Shown piece after piece: positions 10,961 through 23,189 of a stretch of 64,000 nucleotides of DNA (position 1 is its first letter; every line of letters starts with the position of its first letter). The notes under the pieces were generated by a model. It was given only the letters and a program-made list of their open reading frames with translations. It did no database searches and was not told the origin of the DNA. Made by a program: the position numbers and the translations under genes. Source of the DNA: Eupeodes corollae (taxonomy: Eukaryota > Arthropoda > Insecta > Diptera > Syrphidae). The stretch is from positions 107,863,525-107,927,524 of the forward strand of contig NC_079147.1 of NCBI RefSeq assembly GCF_945859685.1, given 5' to 3'.

Positions 10961-11458
10961 ATGAACTTATTTGCGGAAATGGTTAACATTCCTCTTGGTG
11001 CTATGAAGGGTAAAATCTTTTCTATCTACCAAACTGAATCAAACCGAAGGTGGAGCAATTTACCCAACTGCATTATATTTAGGAAGATATGGCCCACCTA
11101 TAATAAAACCCGTACAAACGATCTTCTATGCAGGCCAAGGCAAGACATAGTCAGCATTATTGCGGTGTGCACCGGACATTGGCCTATAGGAGTTCATGCA
11201 GAGAAGTTGGGTATCTCTTACAACACATTTTGCCATAGTTGTAGTGACCAAAGAGAAAGTGAAACAATAATCGATTTCCTCTGCAAATGTCCTGCTTTGG
11301 CAAACACTAGAATGAAATACTTTGGAACAGTATTCTTTCACGAACTTGATGAGCTATCTGATACAAAGATTAGAGACCTAATATTTTTTCTCAATGCGAC
11401 AAAATGCATCGATATTTGGGCGATAGCCGGACGGAATCGGGGCAACCAATTTCTTTAA
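10961..11458 (+). pseudogene. LINE ORF2 C-terminal fragment (I/LOA-like)
   Basis: A 165-codon open frame carries TGHWPIGVHAEKLGI, a Cys/His arrangement FCHSC..(Q)..E...FLCKCPAL and DLIFFLNATKCID. This matches the region after RNase H in I-group LINEs (TGH.PLG.H...L, C..C, CPALA, DL..F...T.WF). The remainder of the element is missing. The frame is intact here, but nothing suggests a host gene. A related, more complete element lies at 20430-23012. Confidence 0.75.
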
Positions 11459-12867
11459 ATTCTCTATGTCGTGATTGATTTAAATCTCGTATTCGAAATT
11501 TTTCACTGTTCCTATATGTCGCAAATAAAATTTTAATTTTTTATTAAATTAGCTTTCAAATACAAACAGATTTCATAATAACATTTTTTTCCAAATCCAA
11601 TAAAGGTCTTAAAGTTGTCAATAGTTTTATATTGCTTAGCTTTTAGCATTGATATTGAACCAGACAATTTATAACGAACAATAAGGCTTAATAATATGCT
11701 ATATATTAGTAAATATTGTTCTAATCTTTAAGGGCATGTCGCATGCAAAAAAATTGATTGGTGCTTTGCGCTTAGCTTTGTAGCGTTCACATTTTTTAAA
11801 TATTTAAACGAAATAAACGGGTTTTGATTGAAAATATATTGGGCTAAATATGTATAAAGGAATAAAAAATTTAAAAAAATTTTTTGTTCCTTAACAGCAC
11901 TAGAATCATTAAAAAATCATTAAATTCAGGTAGTTACTTGCGAAAATCAATGGGGCAGTGTGTAAAATATAATTTTTTATTTTTTTTATATTTTTTTCCA
12001 AAAAACAATAAATTTTTATAAATAGTATCGATTTTCTTTTTTTTTAATTTATTTATTTATTCCAAGAAAAATTGTAGAAAACTATGAAAAATAGGGCAAA
12101 TTTGCATTGTGGCATAGGTGCAATATTTGATAAAACTTCCAAAGTATAACAGCTAGCTAAGTCAATTTAACTTTTTTTCAAATTCTAAATATATGACCAG
12201 ATGTTTGCTTTTAAATTTTTTTTTTTTAAAATAGTTATAGTAACTTTTTTAGACAAAAAATCCAAAATGCATTCTTTTTTTTCCAATATTTTTTGCGAAT
12301 TCATGGGGCGAGCTGATTTTTTTTTTTTTAGTTTTAATTTTTTTTTTTTTAAAAAAAGGACCATATATATTACTCTTACTATCGATTTTGAAAAAAAAAA
12401 ATATTTGTCGCAACATAATTAAAAATGCATTTCAATATAACAACATTTGTGGTGCAATTGTGAGGGATTGGGAGTTTATATAATTGCAAAATATTTTTTT
12501 TATTTTTTTTTGGCATTTTGTTTATTCTATTTAATAAAGTAAAAAGTTCTTGCGTCTACTGTTTATTTAATTTAATTTTTATAAAAGAGGTCTATTTTGC
12601 ATTTTTTAACAACAAATTTCTTTGTAAACGCACACAATGAAGTTTCCAGTTCCCAAGAATGCCACTGCATCTCAGCGCTCAAGAAGAGAATTCTTTGCAA
12701 AAGAATTTCGCCCGCCCATCCTCTCTCAGATTTTTTTTTGTTGTTGGTCTCATGGCTCATTTAGTTTTTGTATTCTTTGTTTTGCTTGCGGTATACAATA
12801 ACAGAAAATACAACAAAAAAAAGACTTTTCTTAGAAATATTTTTTTTTTCTAGTATGTGGTATGATG
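11459..12867. other. AT-rich spacer with many homopolymers
   Basis: Long A and T runs dominate, with no recognisable gene. Short open frames here are lysine/phenylalanine-rich artefacts of base composition. Confidence 0.5.
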
Positions 12868-13344
12868 TAAAGGTGCGTGTCCATTTGAGAGTTCTTCTGC
12901 TAGTTAACTCTCGATAGCAACTCTCGGGAGACTGTCCATTTGAGAGCCAAATTTAAGAAATTTTGCTATCGCGAGCTCTCTAGTAGAATATTGAGAGTTT
13001 TCTTGCTGAGAGTACTCTCATAACCGTGTCCACTTGATAGATTTCTTCTGCTAGCATATTATCAGTTGGCCGCGTATTCTATCCACACTGATAACTTCCA
13101 ATCCCGTCTGTCGATTTGCCTTGCTTAAATGGTCTGTAGGCTTTCGTGTTTTGTTAAAAAGTTGTAAGTTGAATTATTCTAAAAGATTTAAAAATTACTA
13201 ACAACATTTTGCATTTGATGAAATAGTTTGATTTTAAAATCTATTTTTGTGAACGAGATTTTTAATTGAAAAACGATTTGTTCCAATTTTAGCAGCATTT
13301 TAGTTTAGTTTTAATTTAGTGTTTATTTCATCAAACAAAGTTAC

Positions 13345-14742
13345 AATGCTTTAGTGATTACTCGATAATAAAATAATAATAATATACGTACAAAAATCAA
13401 TAATGAATAAAAAACAATAAATAAATAAATAAATATATATTAAACATTTCCACCATTAAGGTTTCTCAAAATAACGAGTAAATTGTTTTTAAATGAAATC
13501 TACCAAGACAAAAGTCGATCATATCGCAAACAGAATTGGATTCTTTTAAGCACCTGGTCAATGGTTCATTAGCAGCATAATTTGTTCTGTGGAATGGAAT
13601 GTTAAATAAATTTTGGTTTCTAAGCATCCTCGCAGGAACATTGAAGTTAATTAAGCTCAAAATTTCCGAACAATCAATATGATTAGTTAAAACATCACGA
13701 ATAAACATAACTCCAGAAAACTTTCTACGAATATTAAGAGGCAAGATTCCAAATAATTTACACCTTGTTTCATAGGAAGGCATATCAATGCTCCAATGAA
13801 GCCTTTTTACTAATACCCTTGTAAAGCGTTTTTGAATTTTCTCAATTCTAAAAGAGTGAACTTCGTTCAAAGGGCTCCAAATAGTATTGCAATACTCAAG
13901 AGTAGATCTAACAAACGCAAAAAAAAGATATTTCAATGTGTGAGGATCACAGAATTCCTTTGAATTGCGCAAGATAAATCCTAACATAGAATTACCTTTG
14001 GCAACTAAAAAGTCTATATGTTTTAAGAAATCACGTTTTTGATCAAAAATTATCCCTAGATCTTTTTTAAAGGTTACTATAGATAAAAAGATATTATTTA
14101 TACTATAGGAAAAATTAATTGATGTACTTTTTCGACAAAACGTTATACTTTGACATTTAGCAATATTAAGGTGTAAGGAGTTAATCCAACGCCAATTTGA
14201 TAATTTTTGAAGATCTTCTTGCAGCAATATGCAATCTTGTTCAGATTTTATACACCGAAAGATTTTCAAATCGTCTGCGTACATTAGACATCTAGAATTT
14301 AAGAAAACATTGGGAATGTCATTGATAAATAACAAGAAAAAAAGCGGACCGAGATGGCTTCCTTGTGGAACACCCGAGGTAACATTGATAGGCGATGAAA
14401 GAAAATTATTAATACGAACAAACTGAATGCGACCCTTTAAATATGTCCGTATCCAGTTCAGCAAATTAGAATGAAAACCAATTTTATTCAACTTCATAAG
14501 TAATATATCAAGGTTCACCCTATCAAAAGCTTTGGAAAAATCTGTATAAACAACATCGAATTGGAAACCTTTTTCGAGCCCGTTTAAAATGGTGTTTGAA
14601 AAAATTGTTAGGTTGGTGCTGGTAGATCTACCAGCGCGAATCCCATGTTGACAGGGAGAGATAACATGTTTTACCATTGAAGTTAATTTTTCATAAACCA
14701 ATTTTTCAAAAATTTTTGGAACGGTAGAGATCTATTTATTAT
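13345..14742 (-). mobile_element. 5'-truncated Jockey/CR1-group LINE
   Basis: Minus-strand insertion carrying the RT frame described separately, with an AT-rich 3' region ending in a (TTTA)n-like tail at about 13413-13440. The 5' end falls in RT near 14730 next to a TA-rich stretch, the usual result of incomplete reverse transcription. The insertion interrupts Repeat A. Confidence 0.8.
13466..14701 (-). CDS. LINE reverse transcriptase fragment, open for 411 codons
   Basis: A long uninterrupted frame encodes QHGIRAGRST, motif A DVVYTDFSKAFDRVN (about residues 49-63), motif B SGVPQGSHLGPLFFLLFIND (109-128) and the catalytic motif C YADD (141-144), followed by thumb and C-terminal region (LEYCNTIWSP, IEKIQKRFTR) and a stop. 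All three polymerase aspartate positions are present. The endonuclease and RT fingers are missing because of 5' truncation. The open frame argues for a young insertion compared with the other LINEs here. Clade placement in the Jockey/CR1 group rests on motif wording; no tree was built. Confidence 0.88.
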   Translation of the reverse strand: MVYEKLTSMVKHVISPCQHGIRAGRSTSTNLTIFSNTILNGLEKGFQFDVVYTDFSKAFDRVNLDILLMKLNKIGFHSNLLNWIRTYLKGRIQFVRINNFLSSPINVTSGVPQGSHLGPLFFLLFINDIPNVFLNSRCLMYADDLKIFRCIKSEQDCILLQEDLQKLSNWRWINSLHLNIAKCQSITFCRKSTSINFSYSINNIFLSIVTFKKDLGIIFDQKRDFLKHIDFLVAKGNSMLGFILRNSKEFCDPHTLKYLFFAFVRSTLEYCNTIWSPLNEVHSFRIEKIQKRFTRVLVKRLHWSIDMPSYETRCKLFGILPLNIRRKFSGVMFIRDVLTNHIDCSEILSLINFNVPARMLRNQNLFNIPFHRTNYAANEPLTRCLKESNSVCDMIDFCLGRFHLKTIYSLF

Positions 14743-15646
14743 ATATATATATATATATTTGTTTGGTATCACGTTACAATTATAATATAAAATTTAGTTC
14801 AAGTCTCTAGCGTTTTTGGTTCGTGAGATATTTGGGGTTAACAAACGTTTTCACCTTTTTTTTAAACTGCTATGATAAAAAAACCACAAATTCAATTTTC
14901 TTGGGAGCCCTTTTTGCATCTTTCTGGCTTATTATCTATATAACAAAATTTATTTGAAGTCAATATCTTTACTAGTTCTTGAGATATGGACGACGAAAAA
15001 ACGTCGGACTTACGAACGTACGTATACACGCTCTCACAGGCATCGTTCTTAAAATCTTTTATTTCGGTTCTAGGGATCTTGAATCGTCGAGAAATGTCAA
15101 AATTTTCAACTTGACAAATCAACCCATTACAATAACTTCTATGCGAAGTTAAAAATGTATTTTCAAATCAAATTTATATGAAAAAAGACATAGTTTCCAT
15201 TGCTTTGCCATGTTTACTCTCGACAGCTACTCGCAAAATTCGAACTGTGTTGGTATTCCGCGAGCTTATCTCGGATAGTGGTAAGCACATGTGTCCACTT
15301 GCGAGTGACTCTTAAAAAAGTCGAATGTCGAGAGTAATTTATCAACTCTCCGCGAGCTACTCTCCAGACTATGTCCATTTGCGAGATCGCTCTCGAGAGC
15401 AGCTTGAGAGCGACTCTCAGCACGTTTACTCTCAAATGGACACGCACCTTTAGGTCATGGACTCGTGATTTGGGTGTTACGTAGTCAATCGTATACGCAG
15501 AATTTGATTTTTGGTTCAACTTTCGGCAAGTTTTGTGGTTGCACATTGTAGTGTAGGTATAAAAAAGGGTAAAGAGGTATTGTAGGTATCGTGAATTCGC
15601 TGTCATATATTTTGTTTTCTTGATTTTTTTTGCGTATCTACTATAA

Positions 15647-16757
15647 CTTCCCATAGGAACTGAAAAAAAATGTGTCACCTACCAAATTTTACGACTTAAA
15701 TATGATTTTATATCCAAAACAATTTTGTGCAACGAAAAATAATGTTTTTGACATCTGATAAAATTTTGAGAAAAATCGAATTGACAGTTTTTTTTATAAA
15801 AAAATAAAAACCTAAAAAAAATGAATAAAAGTTGGTAAAAATTGATTTTCGACTCAAATATCTTTTCAAAACTTTGAGATATTGGCTTTAATTTACTTTT
15901 ATCTTTCAAAAAATATTGTTATCATTATTTAATAAAATTTTGAGAAAAATCGAATTGACAGTTTTTTTTATAAAAAATTAAAAACCGAAAAAAAATTAAC
16001 AAAAGTTGGTAAAAATTAAATATAGATTCAAAACTCTTTTCAAAAACTTGAAAGTTAGACTTCAAACTTATTTTATCTTATAAGAAATATTGTTTTCAAT
16101 ATTCAGTAAAATTTTGAACATAATCAAATTGATAGTTTTTGTACAAAAAATTAAAAACCTAAAAAAAAATTTAACAAAAGTTGGTAAAAATTGATTTTCA
16201 CCTCAAATCTCTTTTCAAAAATTTGAAATATTGGCTTTAAACAAATTTTATCTTATATGAAATATTGTTTTCAACATTTGATAGAAATTTGAAGAAAATC
16301 TCATTGACAGTTTTTTTACAAAAAATAAAACTCTAAAAAAACTATACTAAAACTTGGTAAACATTTACTTTCGACTCAAATAGCTTTTCAAAAATTAAAA
16401 ATATTGGCTTCAAACCTTTTTTTATTTCACAGAAAATGTTGTTTTCGATATTTAGTGATTTTTATATAAAAATCCAACAGTCCGTTTTTTCATAAAAAAT
16501 AAAATCTACAAAAAATAAAACGCAAATTTGCTAAAAATTGATAGACAAACTTTTAAGCACGACAAATCGACAGACGGGATGGGAAGTTATCAGTGTGGGT
16601 CGCATCCCAGCCTCTTTTTTTGATTTTGTTTATGGTCAGCTGCACAGACATCTTTTCTTTTATTTCATCTCTAGGGACCTTGAAACCTCGAGAAATGTAA
16701 AAATTTTCAATTTGACAAATCGGACCCATTACAATAACTTCCAATGGGAAGTTAAAA
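15647..16757 (-). repeat. Repeat A copy 3 (arm, hairpin, partial core)
   Basis: Starts with the palindrome-like ATAACTTCCCATAGGAA, then runs through tandem units of about 175 bp (AATTGACAGTTTTT recurring near 15779, 15954 and 16128) to the hairpin at 16576-16608. It continues into a shortened core without the GTACGGAC array and ends at ATAACTTCCAATGGGAAGTTA. Confidence 0.8.
16576..16608. repeat. Terminal hairpin of Repeat A
   Basis: GGGATG and CATCCC pair across a loop containing GAAGTTATCAGTGTGGGTCG. The same structure occurs at 2667-2699 and, with a perfect 8-bp stem GGGATGCG/CGCATCCC, at 45256-45288. Confidence 0.75.
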
Positions 16758-17964
16758 AATATTAAAATAAAATGGGTATTTTCAATAATTAGAAAATGTC
16801 GACCAAAAAAAGAAATTCAAGAAAAAACATCTCCTTCGATAGCAAAATACCCACTTGCTTTATAAAATTCGAACCATATGCAAAAGACAACAACAAATCT
16901 ACCTAACTAGCCATACAAAAAAAACCGGTTTATCATGCAACATTGTTCTATTTCTTATTTCTTTGATTGGCTGCTTGTGCGGAAATATATCCCTCGCTCT
17001 GAGAGACAAAAAAGATCAAGAGGCAAATATAGAGTAATTGGAAATTCAAATTTTGAATTTGATAATGAAGAGAGTATAACGATCTTTCACTAATACATAC
17101 AAATTCATTTACATGAGTTCTGAGTTCGCTTCTGCGGGAGATACATACCCTTAATACAACTTGAAAGTTTTCTATTGAAAGTGTTTCATATATTATAGGA
17201 CTATACTTTACTATATATGTTTCAAGCTGCTCTGGTCAGATATGTTGAGTTCGGATGAATTTAGTGAACCTTTAATACCCCTAATTATGCATAAATTTAT
17301 TTTCTATATATTTCAAAAAACACTACACAATTTTTTCAATGCTAATTTTAATCTTTACTTAATTAATAGTCCGGCGAATTTTAAAATCTTCATTTGTTGT
17401 TTGTTTACTATAATCACAAAGACTCTTCTTGTTGTCCACGTTATTGGTTGTTTTTAATGGATAGGTTTTTACACATATTAAGCGTTTTAGGTACATTTGA
17501 GTTCATTTAGTGGTTTTTTTTGTCAATATTCCGTTCCAATGGATTATTTATTTTTTCATAAAACTATTAGACTTCACTTTTCCTACATTAACATTGAAGG
17601 AACACTGCAGCATTCAGGTTAGGCTGTTTTTAAAGTTTTATATTTGAAAAACCTGACGTAAACGTGAAATTATAAGAAGATATTCCAATTTAGGATATTA
17701 AAAGTATTGTTAAGTTTGTGTGGCAGAAGAAAAATGTAATTTTGTTCAGCAGTTTGATTACTTTATTGCCAAACTTATAAAACGAAATGATGATATAAGC
17801 TAAGCTTTTTTTAAGTTTTCTTCTTCTTAGCGCATCCACAAGAAGGTTATGATCATTTTTTCCCCAGTTCTTATTCAATGACAGATCCAAGCTGGGTTGT
17901 GGGGGTCATATCCCTATGAGCCATAAGATTTTGTTGTTTAAACAATGGCTATGTATGTATATAG
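16758..17964. other. AT-rich spacer, no gene seen
   Basis: No coding similarity, RNA gene or transposon end recognised. Confidence 0.5.
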
Positions 17965-18465
17965 ATTATAGTTGATAAAAACCTGAAAAAACGTTAATAA
18001 ATTTTGTTAAAAATTGATTTTCGACTCGAAGACATTTTTAAAAATTTAAAATTAAGGTTTGGAATTAATTTTATCTTGTAAGAAATGTTGTTTTTCATTT
18101 TATACAAATGAAAATCAAAATTTGTAAAAATTGATTGTCGGTTCCCTATTTCTCGTGAATAAATGAAAGTATTGACTTCAAAATGATTTCACTCTGTGAT
18201 AAATTTTCTTACAAAAATAAAAACTGTATTTGTTTATAAAAGAAATAAAAACTTTCAAAAAATTGCTACTTAAATTGGTGAAAATTGGTCTTAGACTAAA
18301 AATCTTGTTAACAGAAAAAGATTTTGAGATCGAACTATTTCATCATATGCAAAATATTGTTGGTAATTTTTAGTTCATTTTTAGAATAATTTAACGAACC
18401 TTTTAAGCAAGACTAATCGAACTACGGGATGGAATCAGTGTTGGTCTCATCCCAGCCTTTTTTTG
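17965..18465 (+). repeat. Degenerate Repeat A fragment
   Basis: Contains arm words (AAAAATTGATTTTCGACTCG and TTTTATCTTGTAAGAAATGTTG) and finishes in a decayed hairpin region (GGGATGGAATCAGTG ... CATCCCAGCC) at about 18435-18463. More diverged than the other copies, so probably older. Confidence 0.7.
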
Positions 18466-19684
18466 TTAATAAATAACGCGCCAATCGTTGAGTTCAATCG
18501 TATAGTAGAATTTTTTGAATTTATTCCTCTTTTATGCTCATCTGCGTAGACAAGAAACGTCTCATATCCCCACAAAAAATAGTGTAGCCGTGTTAAATCA
18601 TTTCAAAACTTTGAACTAAAAGAAGAAAAAATATAACATTTGTAAGTAAGAATTTAAATAATAACAACAAATGTATATTTCTTTATAAGAGTTTTTAAAT
18701 TCCTTACCACATTTTTTAAAAGCTTTACACCACACTTCGTGAAGAAAGCACTCTACTCGAAGTAGATAACTTCAAAGCAAAGTTTCTTGAAAAAAGCTTT
18801 TCCACAAGTTCCGTGGTTTTCTTAACTTTCAGCTTTGTTTGAGCTCTATTTTTTAAAACTGCCAGATTAAAGCTATTTTAGAGTGTTTTCAATTACAATT
18901 TTATGAACTTATTACACTGCTCGATAGGGGTTTGTTCCTGGCAATCAAATTGCACTATTCCAATGCCTTAATTTAGATCCGACTTCAAACCAATGAGTTT
19001 CTGGGAAGTTCAGTTGAAATATTTGAAGCCTTTCAAAAATAGTCGTAAGAATTCAAATGTATCAAATTAATCTTAAAGAATCACTGAACCATTAGTGCTT
19101 AAACGATTTTCCACAGAAAAAGTTAAAACGTTTTGAAAGTAATTTTTGTTTTGTAAAGAATCCATTGTCCAAAAATTCTGTTATAGGTATCAACTTTTTG
19201 AAAACCATAGCTGATAGTTAGATAGATACTTTATTTTTCATAGATAATGCTTTCCAAAAATTTGCGTAGTACGAAGCTTGCTTACAGATTTGATGTTTTA
19301 AATATATCTGAATAAAAATAAACTGAAAAATATTATGAAAGTTAATAAATACATTTGAGTTAAGAAAAACTACATTTAAAGGAAAACTATGATGAAAAAC
19401 GTTCATTCTATATATTTTATAATAAAAAAAAATGACTAAATTGAACTTACAAACTAGAGGAACTGTCAAGTTGGTAAATAAGTAGGTATTTTACAATTGA
19501 ATAATATGTACAATAATAATATTTTAAAAAAATGGTTAAATTTGCAAACCAAACACAAAGAAGACAGTTAAAATCGAAGTGCGAGCTCGCAATCAGTACT
19601 AAAAATTTGCTCAAAAATTTATTTTTTAAAACTTTCAAAGCATTAAGCTTAGGTTGCTTAAAACTTCATATTAAATATGTAGAA
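18466..19684. other. AT-rich spacer, no gene seen
   Basis: No recognisable feature. Confidence 0.5.
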
Positions 19685-20153
19685 TATGTGGTTTCAACAA
19701 GACGTTGCTACATCTACATGCTACACAACTCGAGTGAATATGGCTTTATTGCAAGAGACATTTAATAAACCGTAATTTCTTGTATCCGTATCGTGGCGAT
19801 ATAACCTGGCCAAAAAGATGCAATTCGATAATGCTGATTTATTTTTGTTGGACTACGCGACAAATCGTGTACTCGTATTTGCAGATAAACCGTTAACTCT
19901 TCAGTACTTAAAATCCAACATTCGTCAAGTTATGGCTCAGATAACGCCCAATATGTGTCAAAAAGTGGTGCAAAATTACCTCAAAAGAATCGATGCTTGC
20001 AACAATTCGCTTGGTGGTCATTTAAATGACGTAGCATTTAACATATAAGGTCAACGTTCAAAGTTCATAATAAAAGAGAAATATTATGGAAAAAAATATT
20101 GTATATGTGTTTAATATACTTTTTAAACCGTAAAGTGGATAACCCTGTACAAT
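19685..20153 (+). pseudogene. Mariner-type (IS630/Tc1/mariner) transposase C-terminal relic 1
   Basis: Frames give MWFQQDVAT, NMALLQETF, SWRYNLAK, then FADKPLTLQYLKSNIRQVMA, QKVVQNYLKRIDAC and a GGHLNDVAFN ending. This matches the C-terminal half of DDE transposases in the Tc1/mariner superfamily (WFQQDGAT, then LDFFLWGY, then NIR.V). The aspartate of QQD is present, while the region around the last catalytic residue is degraded (LFLLDYATNRVLV in place of a LDFFLWGY-type motif). A GGATAACCCTGTA terminal-repeat-like motif lies just downstream at about 20139-20151. The N-terminal half is missing. Confidence 0.8.
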
Positions 20154-20429
20154 TTGCGTTGTACTTTATTTTTGATATCGGGCTACGAGCAGGCTAAAAG
20201 GGATAATGGAGACAAGCTTTGAAATATTTCAAAATTAAGTTTTAAAGCTTTGTTTTAGTAAGTAACTGAATAAAAAGAAAAATCCCTTTTTTTACTACCC
20301 ATTAGATGCCAATACGCGATGTCTTTTTGACAGAAATGATTCAGATAGGAACCTGTAAATAATATTCGATCAATCTCTACAAAAATTGGCATTAAATGTG
20401 AATTGAGATTTAAAATAATCAACGGTTCA
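20154..20429. other. Short spacer
   Basis: Nothing recognised. Confidence 0.4.
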
Positions 20430-23012
20430 AAATTCATGAAAAACATTGTCCTGCTCCAAGAGCTCTGGATTGTGGGATCCGTTGTTCGAAGACTCAGGAC
20501 TCCTGGGTACTACACACTGTGTGTGACAGATAAAGGTCAACTTAGATCTTGCATACTAGTGAAACGTAGCATTAATGTAGTTTTACTCCATCATTTAAGT
20601 GACAAAGATACCACTGTAGCTAGGCTGGAATATGATCTTGGACTGGAAACTATCTAAAGAACACACGTTCTCTGATCATAGATATATGCAGTTCAATAAC
20701 AATGTTGAAGAAAACTTTAGTCCATTGTCTTTTCGAAATTATCGGAAAACTGACTGGGCTTCATACAGGAACTTATTACAAAGTTTACTAAAACCTGAAA
20801 TATCTAGTCCTTCCTCAAACACTAATGAACTTGACAACAAAGTCAATGACTTCACCTCAGCTATGAACAGATCGCTTGAAATTGCTTGTCCACTTATACA
20901 CATAAGAGAAAAGAGGAAACCAGAATAGTAGGCCTCACAGGTTTAATCGCTCAGGCAAGAATGCAGTAAACTCTTCAACTAAGCCAAAGTCGCAAGACTA
21001 GCCTCTTACTGGGATCCTTACAAAAAATCCCTAAGAATTTACAAGAAAGCAATAAGGAAATCTAAGCAATCTTCCTGGCGATCCTTCTGTGGCACAATAG
21101 AAGAAACTTCTGAAGTCTCTAGGTTACGGACATTTTTTTTCAACTAGTCTAGCAATGCCAAGCTGCTTGAAAATGAAGACGGCTCCTGGACAAATTCAAG
21201 TAAGGAATCGCTGAACTTACTACTGGACACTCACTTTCCTGATAGTTCTCTTACTGAAACTTGCATCAGTTATATACGTTCAAGTCCTAATACAACATAT
21301 CCACAAGGTCTGATCGCAAAGGACAATGGGCTCTCAACAGCTTGAAACCATTTAAATCTGCAGGACCAGATGGAATAATACCAGCCGAGCTACAAAAGAC
21401 TTCTGACATAATTGCACCAATTTTTGAGGCAATTTTTACCAGCTGTCCTTACCTGGTCCATGTTCCCTCGGCATGGAGAGAAGTTAAAGTTGTTTTATAC
21501 CCGAAGCAGGTAAATGCTCGCAAGTTAAAGATCTACGACCTATAAGCCTATCATCATTCCTTCTTAAGACCTTGGAAAGTCGTAACATGCCTACTGCAAA
21601 GGTAAATCGGTGGAAACAGCGTTACACACCTTAGTTAGTACGCACCGTCGCATAAAGAATTCACTATGGTTGCTTTCCTTGACATCGAAGGTGCCTTTAA
21701 CAACGTGGACACATCTGCACTAACATCTCTAAATGCAGAGAGTTCTCTTCGGGAGTTAATTAATGTAATGCTGACTAGCAGAATAATCAACACAAAACTG
21801 GCAACTCTTCTGGTAGACGATTCGTTAGTTGAGTGACACCGCAAAATGGGGTTCTATGCCCTCTCTTTTGGAACCTAGTGGTAAATGAAATCCTAAAGAG
21901 TCTGGATACGGAGGGTTTGCTATAGCAGTTTAAGGAAAGCATCTTAACACCTTAAAAGAACTCTTACAAAATGCGGCACTGGGCACCTTACTTTACCTAA
22001 CACCTCTTAAAATATTTAACAAACAAATAGCTGCAAGCTCTGCTATTCACCTCAAAGCTTCGTCGCAGTGGACTTATAACAACATTGGCCACTCCGTAAT
22101 TCTTAGGTATGTAGAATCAATTCCAAGCACACCGACTACACCACCCGCCAACTGCAGTTCGACAGACATTTACAGATTTCATTCCTGGAAGATGAGCCAA
22201 TCCATTTCTATACAGATGGGTCAAAATCAAAAGAAGGGGTTTGGTGACGGTGTGTACTCTGAACGACTGAAATTAAGTCTTTCATTCCGCCTTCCCAAAC
22301 ATTGTAGCATGTTCCAGACGAAAATTTTGGCGATAAAGGAAGTCTTGTCCGGGCTTAAAGAAAACGTGATATCGACATCTGATGTCCGTATTTTCTCAGA
22401 TAGCCAGGCTGCTATCAAATCACTGGACTCTGTCACTACAAACTCTATAACAGTCCAAAACAACAGTTTAATATTCGCCTTTGCTGGGTGCCGGGCCATT
22501 GAGACATTCGAGGTACAGACCATCCTATCACATTTGGCACATACTGGCATACCAATCGCTACTTGTAAATTGTTGCTAATGCAAGACGCCGTAAGGAGGG
22601 CAGACACCACGTGTCAGGTCACAAAAAACATCTGGCTAACACTCGATTTAGCAGATCTCTAAGCAGATCGCATACAAGCTCGATAATAGGTAACATACCC
22701 GGACACTGTCTAATACGAAAGCACGCCACGAGAGTTTTGCAGAAGCTGTATAGACGAGTAAGAGGAAGAAACAGTTCTTCATATTCTCTGCACATGCCCT
22801 GCTCTGGCTCGAAAACGCAAGAATTACCTAGGAGAATTCTTCTTTAACGATCTAAATTATATCAGTATAATCAGCGTCTCACGTTTTGTAAGGGACTTAA
22901 ACTGGTTTCATTGAGCTTAGGAAGCCTCAAGATTCATGTGGTAGCACAATGGGCCATTAAACTGGCCTAAGAGTGTCCGTTTCCATCTTGGACAGCCACT
23001 TTAACCTAACCT
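20430..23012 (+). pseudogene. I/LOA-like LINE relic (endonuclease-RT-RNase H)
   Basis: Order of remains: endonuclease start (QELWIVGSVVRRLRTPGYY, RSCILVKRSINV), a deletion of the endonuclease centre near 20630, endonuclease end (SDHRYMQF), RT start (LKPFKSAGPDGIIPAELQK, about 21340), MVAFLDIEGAFNNVDTSAL at about 21665, a TPQNGVLCPLFWNLVVNEIL-type motif B at about 21835, and RNase H (YTDGSK.KEG.GDGVYSERL, IFSDSQAAIKSL and a shifted WVPGH.D) at 22190-22600. It ends in a 3' region with TTAACCTAACCTA. The YADD motif is lost and frames shift many times. The presence of RNase H supports the I/LOA group. Confidence 0.82.
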
Positions 23013-23189
23013 AGGGTTTTTTGTATTGTGTATTTTTTTCACATACGAGTATGTTCAAAATGATCCCTTTGGAAAGTTATACCTTTCTCTAAAGGAGTAG
23101 GGTGAAGCTTCCTCAAACGCATATTAAGAATTGTTTGAGCTCATTCAACTGCAGGAAAATACAACTTTTTAGAATCCGCAAAACGGGAT

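Larger units (their letters stand above)
13060..15150 (+). repeat. Repeat A copy 2, interrupted by a LINE
   Basis: The left part (about 13060-13340) starts with the degraded terminal-hairpin region (CTGATAACTTCC ... CCCGTCTGTCGATTTG) and runs into arm sequence. The right part (about 14745-15150) holds the GGTATCACGTTACAAT block, a reduced core and AATAACTTCTATGCGAAGTTA. Together they make one single-arm Repeat A whose middle was replaced or split by the LINE at about 13345-14742. It lies wholly within the 23-bp-TIR element. Confidence 0.75.
12870..15450. mobile_element. 23-bp-TIR element with TA target duplication (outer shell of a nest)
   Basis: AAGGTGCGTGTCCATTTGAG at 12870 and its perfect inverse at the right end share 23 terminal bases, and both are flanked by TA (12868-12869 and 15451-15452). 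Subterminal regions (12870-13060 and about 15200-15450) repeat GTCCATTTGAGAG and GTCCACTTG variants in both orientations, together with many CTCTCG words. The middle is occupied by a Repeat A copy and a LINE, and no transposase of its own was found, so it is non-autonomous. TA duplication suits Tc1/mariner-like or similar groups, but the superfamily is not settled. Confidence 0.85.

Noticed and set aside
10961..11458. A 165-codon host gene
   Set aside because: The motifs are those of a LINE ORF2 C-terminus (TGH.P.G.H, CPAL).
15214..15678. A 154-codon minus-strand frame
   Set aside because: It spans the subterminal repeats of the TIR element and unrelated flank, with no recognisable motif; probably chance.
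22227..22610. A 127-codon minus-strand frame
   Set aside because: It is the antisense shadow of the LINE RNase H region (IFSDSQAAIKSL on the plus strand).
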